This document shows positions 20,272-31,579 of a stretch of 64,000 nucleotides of DNA, one piece after another. Position numbers and translations under genes: made by a program. Where the stretch lies: NCBI RefSeq assembly GCF_015070875.1, contig NZ_JADDIV010000005.1:186001-250000 (forward strand). The letters run 5' to 3'. Source of the DNA: Ramlibacter pallidus. GTDB lineage: Bacteria > Pseudomonadota > Gammaproteobacteria > Burkholderiales > Burkholderiaceae_C. The stretch's first letter is position 1, and each line of letters starts with the position of its first letter. The notes beneath the pieces were generated by a model. That model saw only the letters and a list, made by a program, of their open reading frames with translations. It ran no database searches and was not told the origin of the DNA.

Positions 20272-20691
20272 ATGGCCGGTCTGAGCAGCGCGACACCCAC
20301 TCTCGAATCCATCACCCTGCACGGGCAGTCGCGCGTGCTGGAGGTGGGTTTTTCCGACGGATCCCAGTTCCGCATCCCCTTCGAACTGATGCGCGTGTAC
20401 TCGCCGTCGGCCGAGGTGCAGGGCCACGGCCCCGGCCAGGAGGTGCTGCAGACCGGCAAGCGCGACGTCGGCATCCAGGACGTCGAGCCGGTCGGCAACT
20501 ACGGCATCAAGCCGACGTTCACCGACGGCCACGACAGCGGCATCTTCTCGTGGGACTACCTCCACTTCCTGGGCACGCAGCAGCAGGAGCTGTGGGAGGA
20601 CTACCAGCGGCGGCTCGAGGCCGCCGGCGTCGACCGCGACGCGCCCATGGCCCCGAAGGGGCACGGCGGCGGCCACTCGTGCGGGCACTGA
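20272..20691 (+). CDS. DUF971 (gamma-butyrobetaine hydroxylase N-terminal-like) protein
   Basis: A 139-residue protein of the DUF971 family, the fold found at the N-terminus of gamma-butyrobetaine hydroxylase and as a stand-alone protein in bacteria. Seen: [20 protein letters not shown] and [16 protein letters not shown], typical of the family; the C-terminus [10 protein letters not shown] is rich in His and Cys and may bind metal. It directly precedes ubiE with a one-base gap, an order conserved in many betaproteobacteria. Function is not established; an Fe-S or ubiquinone link is only suggested by context. Confidence 0.88.
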   Translation: MAGLSSATPTLESITLHGQSRVLEVGFSDGSQFRIPFELMRVYSPSAEVQGHGPGQEVLQTGKRDVGIQDVEPVGNYGIKPTFTDGHDSGIFSWDYLHFLGTQQQELWEDYQRRLEAAGVDRDAPMAPKGHGGGHSCGH

Positions 20692-20692
20692 C

Positions 20693-21424
20693 ATGAGCAA
20701 CACGCATTTCGGCTTCCAGTCGGTCGACGAGCGCGAGAAGGCGAAGCGCGTGCGCAGCGTGTTCGACTCCGTCGCGCCGCGCTACGACCTCATGAACGAC
20801 CTGATGTCGATGGGGCTGCACCGCGCCTGGAAAGCCTACACGGTGCTCGTCGCCGACGTCCGGCCGGGCCATCGCGTGCTCGACCTCGCCGGCGGCACCG
20901 GCGACCTCGCGCAGGCTTTCGCCGCGAAGGTCGGCCCCGGCGGGCTGGTGGTGCACACCGACATCAACAGTTCCATGCTGCGCGTCGGACGCGACCGCCT
21001 GCTCGATGCCGGCGTCGTCCTGCCCACGGTGGTGTGCGACGCGGAGAAACTGCCGTTCGAGACGGGCAGCTTCGACCGCGTGACCGTGGGCTTCGGCCTG
21101 CGCAACATGACCCACAAGGATGCCGCGCTGGCCGAAATGCACAGGGTGTTGCGCCCGGGCGGCAAACTGCTGGTGCTGGAGTTCTCCAAGGTGGCGCGGC
21201 CGCTGGAAAAGGCGTATGACTGGTACTCGTTCTCGGTGCTCCCGCGGCTCGGGCGGCTGGTGGCCGGCGACGAATCCAGCTACCGGTACCTGGCCGAGTC
21301 GATCCGCATGCACCCGGGGCAGGAAGAACTCAAGGACCTGATGAGGAAGAGCGGCTTCGGCCACGTCGACTATCACAACCTCACCGGCGGCGTGGCGGCG
21401 CTGCATGTTGCAATCAAGTGCTGA
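20693..21424 (+). CDS. ubiE: Demethylmenaquinone/2-methoxy-6-polyprenyl-1,4-benzoquinol methyltransferase
   Basis: A 243-residue SAM-dependent C-methyltransferase of ubiquinone biosynthesis. [21 protein letters not shown] at the N-terminus and the SAM-binding [13 protein letters not shown] are family hallmarks; the UbiE signature [20 protein letters not shown] is also present, and [15 protein letters not shown] closes the protein. Cytoplasmic or membrane-peripheral, part of the Ubi complex. It lies upstream of ubiJ and ubiB with only a Tim44-like gene between, so the group likely forms one ubiquinone locus. Confidence 0.97.
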   Translation: MSNTHFGFQSVDEREKAKRVRSVFDSVAPRYDLMNDLMSMGLHRAWKAYTVLVADVRPGHRVLDLAGGTGDLAQAFAAKVGPGGLVVHTDINSSMLRVGRDRLLDAGVVLPTVVCDAEKLPFETGSFDRVTVGFGLRNMTHKDAALAEMHRVLRPGGKLLVLEFSKVARPLEKAYDWYSFSVLPRLGRLVAGDESSYRYLAESIRMHPGQEELKDLMRKSGFGHVDYHNLTGGVAALHVAIKC

Positions 21425-21455
21425 GCCCGCATCTGCAGGCGACTAGGAGACACGC

Positions 21456-22478
21456 ATGAAACTCTGGACCGTACTGCTCGCCGGCGTGCTGGCCGTGGGC
21501 GCCATGGACGCCGACGCGGCGCGGCGCCTCGGCGGCGGCGGATCGCTCGGCCGCCAGTCGCCCAACGTGACGCAGCGGCAGGCAACCCCGCCCGCCGCCC
21601 CGGGCGCGCCGACCAATGCACAGCAGCGCAACGCTACCCAGCAGCCCGCCACGGCGCCTGCCGCGGCACAGCCGCAGCGGCGTGGCTTCGGCGGCATGCT
21701 GGCGGGGCTGGCCGCCGGCCTCGGCCTGGCGTGGCTGGCGCACAGCCTCGGCTTCGGCGAGGCGTTCGCCAACATCCTCCTGATCGCCCTGCTGGCCGTC
21801 GTCGTCATGGCGGTCATCGGCATGATCCTGCGCCGGCGTGCCGGCGCCGGGGCCGGGCCGCGCCAGGGCTACGCCTACCAGGGTGCCGGCGCCTCGGCCG
21901 ACGCCCCGGTGTCGCCGCGCCAGTACAACCCGGCCAAGGTCGGCAACGATGCTTCCGCGCGTCCCTGGGAAGATCCGACGTCGGGCTTCGGCGCATCCCG
22001 CGAATCGGCGGCCGGCGGCGTCCGCATCGGCTCGGCGCTCGGCAGCGGCGCGCAGGCCCGCGGCGCGCTGGATGGCTCGCAGAACTGGGGCGTGCCGCCC
22101 GGCTTCGACACCGAAGGCTTCCTGGCGGCGGCCAAGCGCAACTTCACGACCCTGCAGGACGCCTGGGACCGCTCGGACATGGGCACGCTGCGCAGCATGA
22201 TGACCGACGACATGCTGCACGAGATCCGCAACCAGATGGCCGAACGGGACCGGCAGCCGGCGCCGGCCGGCGCGCGCACCGACGTCGTGATGCTCGAGGC
22301 GCAGCTGCTCGGCATCGAGGAGCTGGCGACCGAGTACATGGCCAGCGTGGAGTTCTCCGGGATGATCCGCGAGGATCCTTCCGCCGGGCCCGCGCCGTTC
22401 CGCGAGGTCTGGAACATGGTCAAGCCGAAGAGCGGCAGCGCCGGCTGGCTGGTCGCCGGGGTGCAGGCCCTGCAGTGA
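21456..22478 (+). CDS. Tim44-like domain membrane protein
   Basis: A 340-residue protein with an N-terminal signal/anchor (MKLWTVLLAGVLAVGAMDADA), a low-complexity Ala/Pro/Gln segment, two hydrophobic stretches (about 72-92 and 98-120) and a C-terminal Tim44/MRP-L45-like domain starting near residue 215 (FDTEGFLAAAKRNFTTLQDAWDRSDMGTLRSMMT). The domain takes its name from a mitochondrial import factor, but bacterial versions have no proven role. Its place between ubiE and ubiJ is common in related genomes; whether it helps the Ubi complex is unknown. Confidence 0.85.
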   Translation: MKLWTVLLAGVLAVGAMDADAARRLGGGGSLGRQSPNVTQRQATPPAAPGAPTNAQQRNATQQPATAPAAAQPQRRGFGGMLAGLAAGLGLAWLAHSLGFGEAFANILLIALLAVVVMAVIGMILRRRAGAGAGPRQGYAYQGAGASADAPVSPRQYNPAKVGNDASARPWEDPTSGFGASRESAAGGVRIGSALGSGAQARGALDGSQNWGVPPGFDTEGFLAAAKRNFTTLQDAWDRSDMGTLRSMMTDDMLHEIRNQMAERDRQPAPAGARTDVVMLEAQLLGIEELATEYMASVEFSGMIREDPSAGPAPFREVWNMVKPKSGSAGWLVAGVQALQ

Positions 22479-22521
22479 TCGAGGGCCCGCGGGGCCCTGC
22501 ATCATCAATAATCGGGGGACT

Positions 22522-23106
22522 ATGGCGACACAGTCCCCCGATTCGTTCCTGCGGCAGATCTTCGACCGGGTGGGCGACGCCCTCCAGCCGCCGGCCTGGA
22601 TGGTCCATGAGGTCCAGCACCGCACCGTCCTGCTCCTGAACCACGTGCTGCAGCAGGAGCCCGAAGCGCAGGCCCGGCTCAGGCGCCAGTCCGGCCGGGT
22701 GGTCGAGGCGCACTGGCGCCAGTTCAGCATGCGCCTGCAGGCGACGCCGGCCGGGTTGCTGGACCTTGCCGCGCCGACCCAGGCGCCGGACCTCACGCTG
22801 ACGGTGGGCGAGGATTCGCCCTGGTCCTTGGCGCAGGCCGCGCTGCGCGGGGAGAAGCCGCCGGTGCGGATCGACGGCGACGTGCAGCTCGCCGCCGAAG
22901 TGCAGTGGCTGGTGGACCACGTCCGCTGGGACGTCGAGGAAGACCTGGCCCGGGTGTTCGGCGACGCGCCGGCCCATGCGGCCGGGCAGGTGCTGCGCCG
23001 CATGGCCGACGCCGTGCGGCAGTTCGCCGGTCGCGGCCGCGACGCCGCGCCCGCCGGCACGGTGCCGCCGGCGACGCCCACGCCTCCCGGGCAGGCCGGC
23101 GGATGA
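22522..23106 (+). CDS. ubiJ: Ubiquinone biosynthesis accessory factor UbiJ (SCP2 domain)
   Basis: A 194-residue protein with an SCP2 lipid-binding domain that in E. coli scaffolds the soluble Ubi complex and binds the polyprenyl chain. Seen: [25 protein letters not shown], then [36 protein letters not shown], typical of UbiJ. The C-terminus is Pro/Ala-rich and probably disordered. Its TGA overlaps the ubiB ATG (ATGA). A 7-bp perfect hairpin (AGGGCCC/GGGCCCT, 22482-22498) without a T tract lies just upstream, so read-through from the Tim44-like gene is expected. Confidence 0.9.
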   Translation: MATQSPDSFLRQIFDRVGDALQPPAWMVHEVQHRTVLLLNHVLQQEPEAQARLRRQSGRVVEAHWRQFSMRLQATPAGLLDLAAPTQAPDLTLTVGEDSPWSLAQAALRGEKPPVRIDGDVQLAAEVQWLVDHVRWDVEEDLARVFGDAPAHAAGQVLRRMADAVRQFAGRGRDAAPAGTVPPATPTPPGQAGG

Positions 23107-24659
23107 CGCGCTACCTGCGCGCCGCCTTCATCCTCTGGGTGATCCTGCGCTACGGGCTGGACGAGCTGGCGCTCTCCGGCTTCCGGCTGCGGGGCCTGTC
23201 GCGGATCATCACTTTCGGGCGCAAGCTCGATGCGCCGCGCGGCCAGCGCCTGCGCCAGGCGCTGGAACACCTCGGCCCCATCTTCGTGAAGTTCGGCCAG
23301 GTGCTGTCGACCCGCCGCGACCTGCTGCCGCCCGACATCGCCGACGAGCTCACGCTGCTGCAGGACCGCGTCCCGCCGTTCCCTTCCTCGGTGGCGGTGG
23401 CCACCATCGAGCGCGCATTCCGGCGCCCGCTGGCGGCGGTCTTCGAGACCTTCGAGCAGGAGCCGGTGGCCAGCGCCTCGATCGCGCAGGTGCACTTCGC
23501 CACCATCCGGCTGCGCAATGGCGAACTGCGCGACGTCGCGGTGAAGGTCCTGCGTCCCGGCATGCTGCCGGTGATCGAGAAGGACCTGGACCTGATGCGC
23601 ATGATGGCGGGCTGGGTGGAGGCCGTCTCCCACGATGCGCGCCGCCTGAAGCCGCTGGAGGTGGTGGCGGAGTTTGACAAGTACCTGCACGACGAACTCG
23701 ACCTGGTGCGCGAGGCGGCAAATGCGGCGCAGCTGCGCCGCAACATGGCCAGCCTGCACCTGGTGATGATCCCCGAGATGCACTGGGACTTCGTGCACCC
23801 GGAGGTGATCGTGATGGAGCGCATGCGCGGCATCCCGATCGCCCAGGTGGACCGCCTGCAGGCCGCCGGCGTCGACCTGCGGCAGCTCGCGCGCGACGGC
23901 GTCACGATCTTCTTCACGCAGGTGTTCCGCGACGGCTTCTTCCACGCCGACATGCACCCGGGCAACATCCAGGTGAGCGTGGAGCCGGGCAGCTTCGGCC
24001 GCTACATCTCGCTGGACTTCGGCATCATCGGGACGCTGACGGAGTTTGACAAGGACTACCTGGCGCAGAACTTCACGGCCTTCTTCCGCCGCGACTACAA
24101 GCGCGTGGCGGAACTCCACATCGAATCGGGCTGGGTCCCGCCCGGCACGCGCGTCGACGAGCTGGAGGCCGCGGTGCGCACGGTCTGCGAGCCGTACTTC
24201 GACCGCCCGCTGCGCGAGATCTCGCTGGGCATGGTGCTGATGCGCCTGTTCCAGATGTCGCGGCGCTTCAACGTCGACATCCAGCCGCAGCTGGTGCTGC
24301 TGCAGAAGACGCTGCTGAACATCGAAGGCCTGGGACGCCAGCTCGACCCCGACCTCGACCTGTGGAACACCGCCAAGCCCTTCCTGGAGCGCTGGATGCT
24401 GGACCAGGTGGGCCCGCACAAGCTGTTCCAGGAACTGCGCGACCAGGCGCCGCGCTACGCCAAGATCCTGCCCGAACTGCCGCGGCTGCTGCATTCCTAC
24501 CTTTCGAGCCGGGACGACCGCGAGAAGCAGGAGCTGCGCGAGCTGGTGCAGGAGCAGCGCCGCACCAACCGCCTGCTGCAGGGGATCATCTACGGCGGCC
24601 TGGGGTTCGCCCTGGGACTGCTCGTGATGCAGTTCATCGTGCGCGTGCGGCTGTTCTAG
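23103..24659 (+). CDS. ubiB: Ubiquinone biosynthesis protein kinase-like UbiB
   Basis: A 518-residue ABC1/ADCK atypical kinase needed for ubiquinone synthesis. The KxGQ motif is K63-F-G-Q66, the family Ala-rich nucleotide loop is [11 protein letters not shown] (121-131), and the VAIK-type lysine is about K148; HADMHPGN and DFG (SLDFGIIG) follow. Two transmembrane spans close the protein ([19 protein letters not shown]). It is an ATPase that supports access of lipid intermediates to the Ubi complex. The start is the ATG at 23103, overlapping the ubiJ stop; longer starts lie inside ubiJ. Confidence 0.97.
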   Translation: MTRYLRAAFILWVILRYGLDELALSGFRLRGLSRIITFGRKLDAPRGQRLRQALEHLGPIFVKFGQVLSTRRDLLPPDIADELTLLQDRVPPFPSSVAVATIERAFRRPLAAVFETFEQEPVASASIAQVHFATIRLRNGELRDVAVKVLRPGMLPVIEKDLDLMRMMAGWVEAVSHDARRLKPLEVVAEFDKYLHDELDLVREAANAAQLRRNMASLHLVMIPEMHWDFVHPEVIVMERMRGIPIAQVDRLQAAGVDLRQLARDGVTIFFTQVFRDGFFHADMHPGNIQVSVEPGSFGRYISLDFGIIGTLTEFDKDYLAQNFTAFFRRDYKRVAELHIESGWVPPGTRVDELEAAVRTVCEPYFDRPLREISLGMVLMRLFQMSRRFNVDIQPQLVLLQKTLLNIEGLGRQLDPDLDLWNTAKPFLERWMLDQVGPHKLFQELRDQAPRYAKILPELPRLLHSYLSSRDDREKQELRELVQEQRRTNRLLQGIIYGGLGFALGLLVMQFIVRVRLF

Positions 24660-24718
24660 GCGCGCAACTTGCTCATGCATAATGCCGCCGCTGCCCATGG
24701 GAGGGCAGGGGGACTGTC

Positions 24719-26191
24719 ATGAACACCACGCTCATCACGTTTGTCGTCCTTTACCTGCTCGGCACCCTCGCCATCGGCGTGTGGGCGGGCACCCGCGTCA
24801 AGAACACCGCGGACTTCGCCATCGCCGGCAGGCGGCTGCCGCTCGCGATGGTGATCACCACCACTTTCGCCACCTGGTTCGGGGCCGAAACCGTGATGGG
24901 CATCCCGGCCAAGTTCGTCCAGGGCGGCCTCAACGCCATCGTGGAAGACCCGTTCGGCGCCGGCACCTGCCTGATCCTGGTGGGCGTGTTCTTCGCGGCC
25001 CGCCTGTACAAGCAGAACCTGCTGACCATTGGCGACTTCTACCGGCAGCGCTACGGCCGCGGCATCGAGATCTTCTGTTCCATCGCCATCATCCTGAGCT
25101 ACCTGGGCTGGGTCGCCGCGCAGATCACCGCGCTGGGGCTGGTGTTCTCCGTGCTCACCAACGGTGCGATGTCCGAGACGGCCGGCATGATCGTGGGCAC
25201 CCTGGCGGTGCTGGTGTACGTGGTGGTGGGCGGCTTCCTCGCCGTGGCCTGGACCGACTTCATCCAGATGATCGTGCTGGTGGTGGGCCTGGCGATCATC
25301 GCGGTGTTCTCCGCGGAACTGGCCGGCGGTGCCGGTGCCGTGTTCGACCTGGCCAGCCAGCAGGACCTGTGGAAGTTCTTCCCGGCGCCGACCTTCACCG
25401 AGATCGCGTTCTTCATCGCCGCCGGCCTGACCATGATGCTCGGGAGCATCCCGCAGCAGGACGTCTTCCAGCGCGTCATGTCCGCCAAGGACGCCGGCAC
25501 GGCGCAGAAGGGCGCCGTGATCGGCGGCGTGTCGTACATCCTGTTCGCCTTCGTGCCCATGTTCATCGTCGCCGCGGCCGTGGTCGTGATGGGCAACAGC
25601 GCCATGGAGCTGGCCAAGAACGACTACCAGCGCCTGCTGCCCACCTTCATCCTGACCAAGATGCCGCTGGTGATGCAGATCCTCTTCTTCGGCGCGCTGC
25701 TGTCCGCCATCAAGAGCACGTCGTCGGCGACGCTGCTGGCGCCTTCGACCAGCTTCGTCGAGAACATCCTGAAGAACCTGCGTCCCGGCATGACCGACCG
25801 CGAGCAGCTGCTGGCCATGCGCTTCACCATCGTGGCGTTCACGGCCATCGTGCTGGCCTACGCGATCGCCATGAAGGGCACCTCCATCTACGACCTGGTC
25901 TCGTCCGCGTACCAGGTCACCCTGGTCGGGGCGTTCGTGCCGCTGGTCATGGGCATCTACTGGAAGCGCGCGACGACCCAGGGCGCCATCTGCTCGGTGG
26001 CGGCCGGCATCGCGGTCTGGGTGCTGTTCTTCCCGCAGGTGGGCGGCGAGGCGCTGGCCGAAGGCTTCCCGGGCCAGCTCGCGGGCCTGATCGCGGCGTT
26101 CCTGGGCATGATCGCCGGTTCGCTGGCGCCGCAGAAGCTGCGCAACCGCCACGAGGCGGTGAAGCACGTCGCCGGCCTGCCGGCGCGGTGA
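24719..26191 (+). CDS. Sodium:solute symporter family transporter
   Basis: A 490-residue inner-membrane protein with about 13 spans. N-terminal GVWAGTRVKNTADFAIAGRRLPLAM and FATWFGAETVMGIPAKF, then DFYRQRYGR after the third span, are typical of SSS family members. Close relatives include the PutP and pantothenate carriers, but the substrate here cannot be assigned. It begins 59 bp after ubiB, with a CATAAT in the gap that could be a -10 element, and is not obviously part of the ubi group. C-terminal tail is short and basic. Confidence 0.9.
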   Translation: MNTTLITFVVLYLLGTLAIGVWAGTRVKNTADFAIAGRRLPLAMVITTTFATWFGAETVMGIPAKFVQGGLNAIVEDPFGAGTCLILVGVFFAARLYKQNLLTIGDFYRQRYGRGIEIFCSIAIILSYLGWVAAQITALGLVFSVLTNGAMSETAGMIVGTLAVLVYVVVGGFLAVAWTDFIQMIVLVVGLAIIAVFSAELAGGAGAVFDLASQQDLWKFFPAPTFTEIAFFIAAGLTMMLGSIPQQDVFQRVMSAKDAGTAQKGAVIGGVSYILFAFVPMFIVAAAVVVMGNSAMELAKNDYQRLLPTFILTKMPLVMQILFFGALLSAIKSTSSATLLAPSTSFVENILKNLRPGMTDREQLLAMRFTIVAFTAIVLAYAIAMKGTSIYDLVSSAYQVTLVGAFVPLVMGIYWKRATTQGAICSVAAGIAVWVLFFPQVGGEALAEGFPGQLAGLIAAFLGMIAGSLAPQKLRNRHEAVKHVAGLPAR

Positions 26192-26236
26192 GGGCGGCTT
26201 TCCCCCGGCGGGCGGCTTGAGAAACCGCCCCCCGCC

Positions 26237-26242
26237 TATAAT
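26237..26242 (+). promoter_or_regulatory. -10 element (perfect TATAAT) before fmdB
   Basis: A perfect TATAAT lies 33 bp before the FmdB start codon. The only TTGA-like -35 candidate (26217) is 14 bp away, too near for a normal sigma-70 promoter, so the -35 is probably weak. It likely starts the fmdB-DUF502-aspS transcript. Confidence 0.5.
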
Positions 26243-26275
26243 TGAGGGCTTTGCATCCCTAGCCCGCCCGACGCC

Positions 26276-26596
26276 ATGCCCATCTACGCCTACAAATGCG
26301 GGTCCTGCGGCCATGCCAAGGACGTCCTGCAGAAAGTCTCGGATGCGCCGCTGACCGTCTGCCCTGCCTGCGGCGCGGAGTCCTTCAGCAAGCAGCTCAC
26401 GGCTGCCGGCTTCCAGCTCAAGGGTTCCGGCTGGTACGCCACCGATTTCCGCGGCGGCAACACCGCCGCCCCCGCCGCCGACAAGGCCGCGGACAAGCCG
26501 GCCGACACGGCCAAGACGGACAGCACTCCCGCTTCCACCAAGACGGATGCGCCGAGCGCGTCCGGCGGCTGCGGCGCGTCCTGCGCCTGCCACTGA
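26276..26596 (+). CDS. FmdB-family zinc ribbon protein
   Basis: A 106-residue protein with an N-terminal zinc ribbon: C8-x2-C11 (KCGSCGHAKD) and C29-x2-C32 (CPACGAESF). The family name comes from a putative regulator of methylotroph formamidase, but the role is unproven. The C-terminal part is an Ala/Asp/Lys-rich, probably disordered tail ending in a cysteine cluster (GGCGASCACH) that may bind a second metal. It opens the conserved fmdB-DUF502-aspS run. Confidence 0.9.
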   Translation: MPIYAYKCGSCGHAKDVLQKVSDAPLTVCPACGAESFSKQLTAAGFQLKGSGWYATDFRGGNTAAPAADKAADKPADTAKTDSTPASTKTDAPSASGGCGASCACH

Positions 26597-26603
26597 GGAT
26601 CCG

Positions 26604-27212
26604 ATGCACGCCCTGCGCAAATGGCTTCTGGCGGGGCTGCTCGTCATCGTCCCGGTCGCGATCACGCTGGCGGTCCTGCGCTGGATCATCGACACCCTCG
26701 ACCAGACGCTGCTGATCCTGCCGCGTGCCTGGCACCCCGACGAGGTCTTCGGGATCCACATCCCCGGCTTCGGCGTGCTGCTCACGCTGGCCATCCTGCT
26801 GATCGTCGGCGCCATCACCAGCAACTTCGTCGGCAAGAAGCTGGTGAACGTCGGCGACCGCATCGTCTCGCGCATCCCCGTGGTGCGCTCCATCTATTCC
26901 AGCGTCAAGCAGGTCTCCGACACCCTGTTCTCGCCGAGCGGCAATGCCTTCCGCACCGCGGTGCTGGTGCAGTGGCCGCGCCCGGACGTCTGGACCATCG
27001 GCTTCGTCACCGGCTCGCCCGGCGGCGACGTCACCAACTACCTGCGCGGCGACGACTTCGTGAGCGTCTACGTGCCGACCACGCCCAACCCCACGGGCGG
27101 CTATTTCGTGATGCTGCGCAAGAGCGACTGCATCGAACTGAAGATGAGCGTCGACGAGGCGCTCAAGTACGTGGTGTCCATGGGCGTCGTCGCCCCCAGG
27201 ATCAGCCCTTAA
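26604..27212 (+). CDS. DUF502 membrane protein
   Basis: A 202-residue inner-membrane protein with two spans (about 6-30 and 52-74), then a soluble domain with [27 protein letters not shown] and [20 protein letters not shown], the DUF502 hallmark. The function is unknown; the PTTPNPTSG motif is nearly invariant in the family. The ATG at 26604 is the first after the fmdB stop. Conserved position between fmdB and aspS in betaproteobacteria. Confidence 0.9.
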   Translation: MHALRKWLLAGLLVIVPVAITLAVLRWIIDTLDQTLLILPRAWHPDEVFGIHIPGFGVLLTLAILLIVGAITSNFVGKKLVNVGDRIVSRIPVVRSIYSSVKQVSDTLFSPSGNAFRTAVLVQWPRPDVWTIGFVTGSPGGDVTNYLRGDDFVSVYVPTTPNPTGGYFVMLRKSDCIELKMSVDEALKYVVSMGVVAPRISP

Positions 27213-27244
27213 TCGAAGGACGCGCCGCCGCAAGGCGGGGTGTG

Positions 27245-29053
<1,809 letters not shown>

Positions 29054-29058
29054 CCAAC

Positions 29059-29158
29059 CGTCCTCCCCGCGAAGGCGGGGATTCAGGGCTTTCGAGGAAG
29101 CGGCCGGTGGCCGCTTTTTCTTTGGGCGCCCTGGATTCCCGCCTGCGCGGGAATGACG
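29059..29158. repeat. Pair of inverted REP-like repeats around the aspS terminator
   Basis: Two related 31-bp units, 29059-29089 and 29128-29158, lie in opposite orientation. Each holds a GC hairpin (CCCCGCgaaGGCGGGG type) followed by ATTCAGGGC or ATCCAGGGC. The same unit occurs at both ends of the 57518-57929 element. In between lies the aspS terminator. This is a BIME-like composite repeat. Confidence 0.75.
29098..29123 (+). terminator. Intrinsic terminator after aspS
   Basis: Perfect 8-bp stem AAGCGGCC / GGCCGCTT with a GGT loop, followed by TTTCTTT. It ends the fmdB-DUF502-aspS transcript. The core and the following TTTGGGCGCCCT also occur beside the ctpA terminator at 57951. Confidence 0.85.
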
Positions 29159-29172
29159 ATATTCTCGGATGC

Positions 29173-29625
29173 GTGTCCGCTCGGCCCTTCAAGATCCCGC
29201 AGTCCGTGCTGGTCGTGATCCACACGCCCGCGCTCGACGTGTTGCTGATCAACCGTGCGGACGCACCGGAATTCTGGCAATCCGTGACGGGCGCCAAGGA
29301 CCGGGAGGACGAGAGCTTCGAGGAAACGGCGATCCGCGAGGTGCGCGAGGAGACGGGGATCGATTGCGCGGCCGGCCGCCTGGCGGACTGGCGGCTGGAG
29401 AACGTCTACGACATCTATCCGCGCTGGCTGCACCGCTACGCGCCGGGCGTCACGCGCAACACCGAGCACGTGTTCGGCCTCCAGGTCGCGGCGGGGACGC
29501 CCGTCGTCCTGAACCCCCGCGAGCACACGACCTACCGCTGGTTACCTTGGCGGCAGGCGGCCGATGCCTGCTTCTCGCCGTCCAACGCCGAAGCCATCCT
29601 GATGCTGCCAGAATTCATGGCATGA
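29173..29625 (+). CDS. nudB: Dihydroneopterin triphosphate diphosphatase (Nudix)
   Basis: A 150-residue Nudix hydrolase of folate synthesis. The Nudix box begins at G in VTGAKDREDESFEE and continues TAIREVREETGID; between G and E there are six residues instead of five, as I recall for betaproteobacterial NudB. The ends WQSVTG and YRWLPWRQA match NudB. The only usable in-frame start is the GTG at 29173, just downstream of the REP unit; there is no clear ribosome site. Its stop overlaps the next ATG (ATGA). It works in the same pathway as FolE (37300). Confidence 0.9.
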   Translation: MSARPFKIPQSVLVVIHTPALDVLLINRADAPEFWQSVTGAKDREDESFEETAIREVREETGIDCAAGRLADWRLENVYDIYPRWLHRYAPGVTRNTEHVFGLQVAAGTPVVLNPREHTTYRWLPWRQAADACFSPSNAEAILMLPEFMA

Positions 29626-30350
29626 GCCTGCTGCGCATCGCCACCTACAACATCCACAAGGGTGTGCAGGGCCTGGGGCCGGTGCGGCGGCTCGAGATCC
29701 ACAACCTCGGCCATGCGGTCGAAGGGCTGGACGCCGACATCGTGTGCCTGCAGGAGGTGCGCAAGCTCCACCGCACCGAGGAGATGTACTTCAAGCGCTG
29801 GCCCGAACTGCCGCAGGCGGAGTTCCTCTGCCCGGAGGGCTACCAGGCCGTCTACCAGACGAACGCGAGGACCAAGCACGGGGAGCACGGCAACGCGCTG
29901 CTCTCCCGCTGGCCGGTGGTCTCGCACGGCCACGAGGACATGTCGGACCACCGCTTCGAGCAGCGCGGCCTGCTGCACGTGCAGGTGAAGGTCGGGCGGC
30001 GGCAGGTGCACGTCATCGTGCTGCACCTCGGGCTGATCGCCGCCAGCCGCGTGCGGCAGGTCGAACAGCTCGGGCGCTACATCGAGCGCGAGATCCCGCG
30101 CACCGCGCCCGTGGTCGTCGCGGGCGACTTCAACGACTGGGGCGGCAAGCTGCGTCCCACCATGAACGGCCTGGGGCTGAAGGACTTCGTCGCCGAGCGC
30201 GCGCTGACCTATCCTTCGCGCCTGCCGCTCACCCAGCTGGACTACGTCTACGCGCGCGGCATGAAGCCGAACGGCGTCGAGATCCCGCGCGGGCGCATCT
30301 GGTGGCGCATGTCCGACCACCTTCCGCTGATCGCGGAATTCAAGCTCTGA
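29622..30350 (+). CDS. Endonuclease/exonuclease/phosphatase (EEP) family protein
   Basis: A 242-residue EEP-fold metal-dependent phosphodiesterase. Signature blocks: ATYNIHKG near the start, CLQEVRKL (catalytic Glu), VVVAGDFNDWGG and WRMSDHLPLIAEF (catalytic His). The usual neighbour is clsB, as here, so a role on phospholipid head groups or membrane maintenance is often assumed, but substrate is unproven. The ATG at 29622 overlaps the nudB stop. No signal peptide, so it is cytoplasmic. Confidence 0.9.
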   Translation: MSLLRIATYNIHKGVQGLGPVRRLEIHNLGHAVEGLDADIVCLQEVRKLHRTEEMYFKRWPELPQAEFLCPEGYQAVYQTNARTKHGEHGNALLSRWPVVSHGHEDMSDHRFEQRGLLHVQVKVGRRQVHVIVLHLGLIAASRVRQVEQLGRYIEREIPRTAPVVVAGDFNDWGGKLRPTMNGLGLKDFVAERALTYPSRLPLTQLDYVYARGMKPNGVEIPRGRIWWRMSDHLPLIAEFKL

Positions 30351-30356
30351 CCCGGC

Positions 30357-31577
30357 ATGGCGCACGGCATTCCACCCCTGCGCAGCGGCCACCACCTGCA
30401 GCTGCTGGAAGGCAGCGTCGAGCTCTTCCCCGCGATGGTGACGGCGATCGACGCCGCGCTGCGCGAGGTCCGGCTCGAGACCTACATCTTCGACTTCAAC
30501 GAGAGCGGCGCGGAGGTGGCCTACGCGCTGGAACGCGCCGCCCGCCGCGGCGTGGCGGTGCAGGTGGTGGTGGACGGCCTGGGTTCCGGCGACCTGCCGC
30601 CGGCGCAGCTGCAGCGGCTGGAGATGGCGGGCGTGCAGTGGCACGTCTATTCGCCCACCGGCACGCTGGGGCTGCTGTGGCCCGGGCAATGGCGGCGCCT
30701 GCACCGCAAGCTGTGCGTGGTGGACGGCGCGGTGGGCTTCTGCGGCGGCATCAACATCCTGGACGACTTCCACGACCCGAACCACGGCGCGCTGGAAGCA
30801 CCGCGCCTGGACTTCGCCGTGCGCGTCACCGGGCCGCTGGTGGCGCGCATGCAGGAGACCATGGAGCGGCTCTGGCGCCGGATCGAGGCCGTGCGGCGGC
30901 TGCGGTCGGCGCACCTGCGCGGCACGCTCACCTCCCTGCGCGCGTCCGGCACCCGCGCGGCGGTTCCCGCGCCGCCGGTGCTCAGCCACGGCCTGCCGCG
31001 GGCCAAGGCGGCCCTGCTGCTGCGGGACAACCTGCGCAACCGCGCCGTGATCGAGCGCGCCTACCTCCGGGCCATCGGGCGGGCGCACCGCGAAGTGATC
31101 ATCGCCAATGCGTACTTCGTGCCGGGCGCGCGCATGCGGCGCGCCCTGGTCAACGCGGCGCGCCGCGGCGTGCACGTGCGGCTGCTGCTGCAGGGCCGCT
31201 ACGAGTACTTCATGCAGTACTACGCCTCGCGGCCGGTGTTCGGCGCGCTGCTGCGGGCCGGCGTGGAGATCACCGAGTACGAGCCCAGCTTCCTGCACGC
31301 CAAGGTCGCCGTGGTCGACGGGCACTGGGCCACGGTCGGGTCCTCGAACCTCGATCCGCTGTCGCTCCTGCTCGCGCGCGAGGCCAACGTGATCGTCGAG
31401 GACCGCGCCTTCGCGCACCGGCTGCGCCAGCGCCTGCTGCATGCGGTGCAGCACGAGGGCCGCCGCATGGAGGCCGCCGCCTACGACAACCGCTCCCGCG
31501 CGACCCGTGCCAAGGAGTGGGTGGCGCTGGTGCTGATGCGGCTGGCGCTGCTGGTGCAGGGCAAGAAGTACCTCTAG
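30357..31577 (+). CDS. clsB: Cardiolipin synthase B
   Basis: A 406-residue phospholipase-D superfamily enzyme that makes cardiolipin. Two HKD motifs are present: H116-R-K-LCVVDG and H314-A-K-VAVVDG, each followed by GG/GSSN. No long N-terminal membrane segment, which matches ClsB rather than ClsA. The order EEP-clsB with 6 bp between is conserved. It is followed after 2 bp by the ligase-associated exonuclease. Confidence 0.93.
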   Translation: MAHGIPPLRSGHHLQLLEGSVELFPAMVTAIDAALREVRLETYIFDFNESGAEVAYALERAARRGVAVQVVVDGLGSGDLPPAQLQRLEMAGVQWHVYSPTGTLGLLWPGQWRRLHRKLCVVDGAVGFCGGINILDDFHDPNHGALEAPRLDFAVRVTGPLVARMQETMERLWRRIEAVRRLRSAHLRGTLTSLRASGTRAAVPAPPVLSHGLPRAKAALLLRDNLRNRAVIERAYLRAIGRAHREVIIANAYFVPGARMRRALVNAARRGVHVRLLLQGRYEYFMQYYASRPVFGALLRAGVEITEYEPSFLHAKVAVVDGHWATVGSSNLDPLSLLLAREANVIVEDRAFAHRLRQRLLHAVQHEGRRMEAAAYDNRSRATRAKEWVALVLMRLALLVQGKKYL

Positions 31578-31579
31578 CC

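Noticed and set aside
21414..24698. 1094-codon minus-strand open frame
   Set aside because: Shadow of the Tim44-like, ubiJ and ubiB genes, rich in Arg/His as expected from reverse GC-rich coding sequence.
29173..29625. Altered Nudix box as a sign of an inactive NudB
   Set aside because: The extra residue between G and E appears to be normal for betaproteobacterial NudB as I recall it, and all other motif residues are intact.
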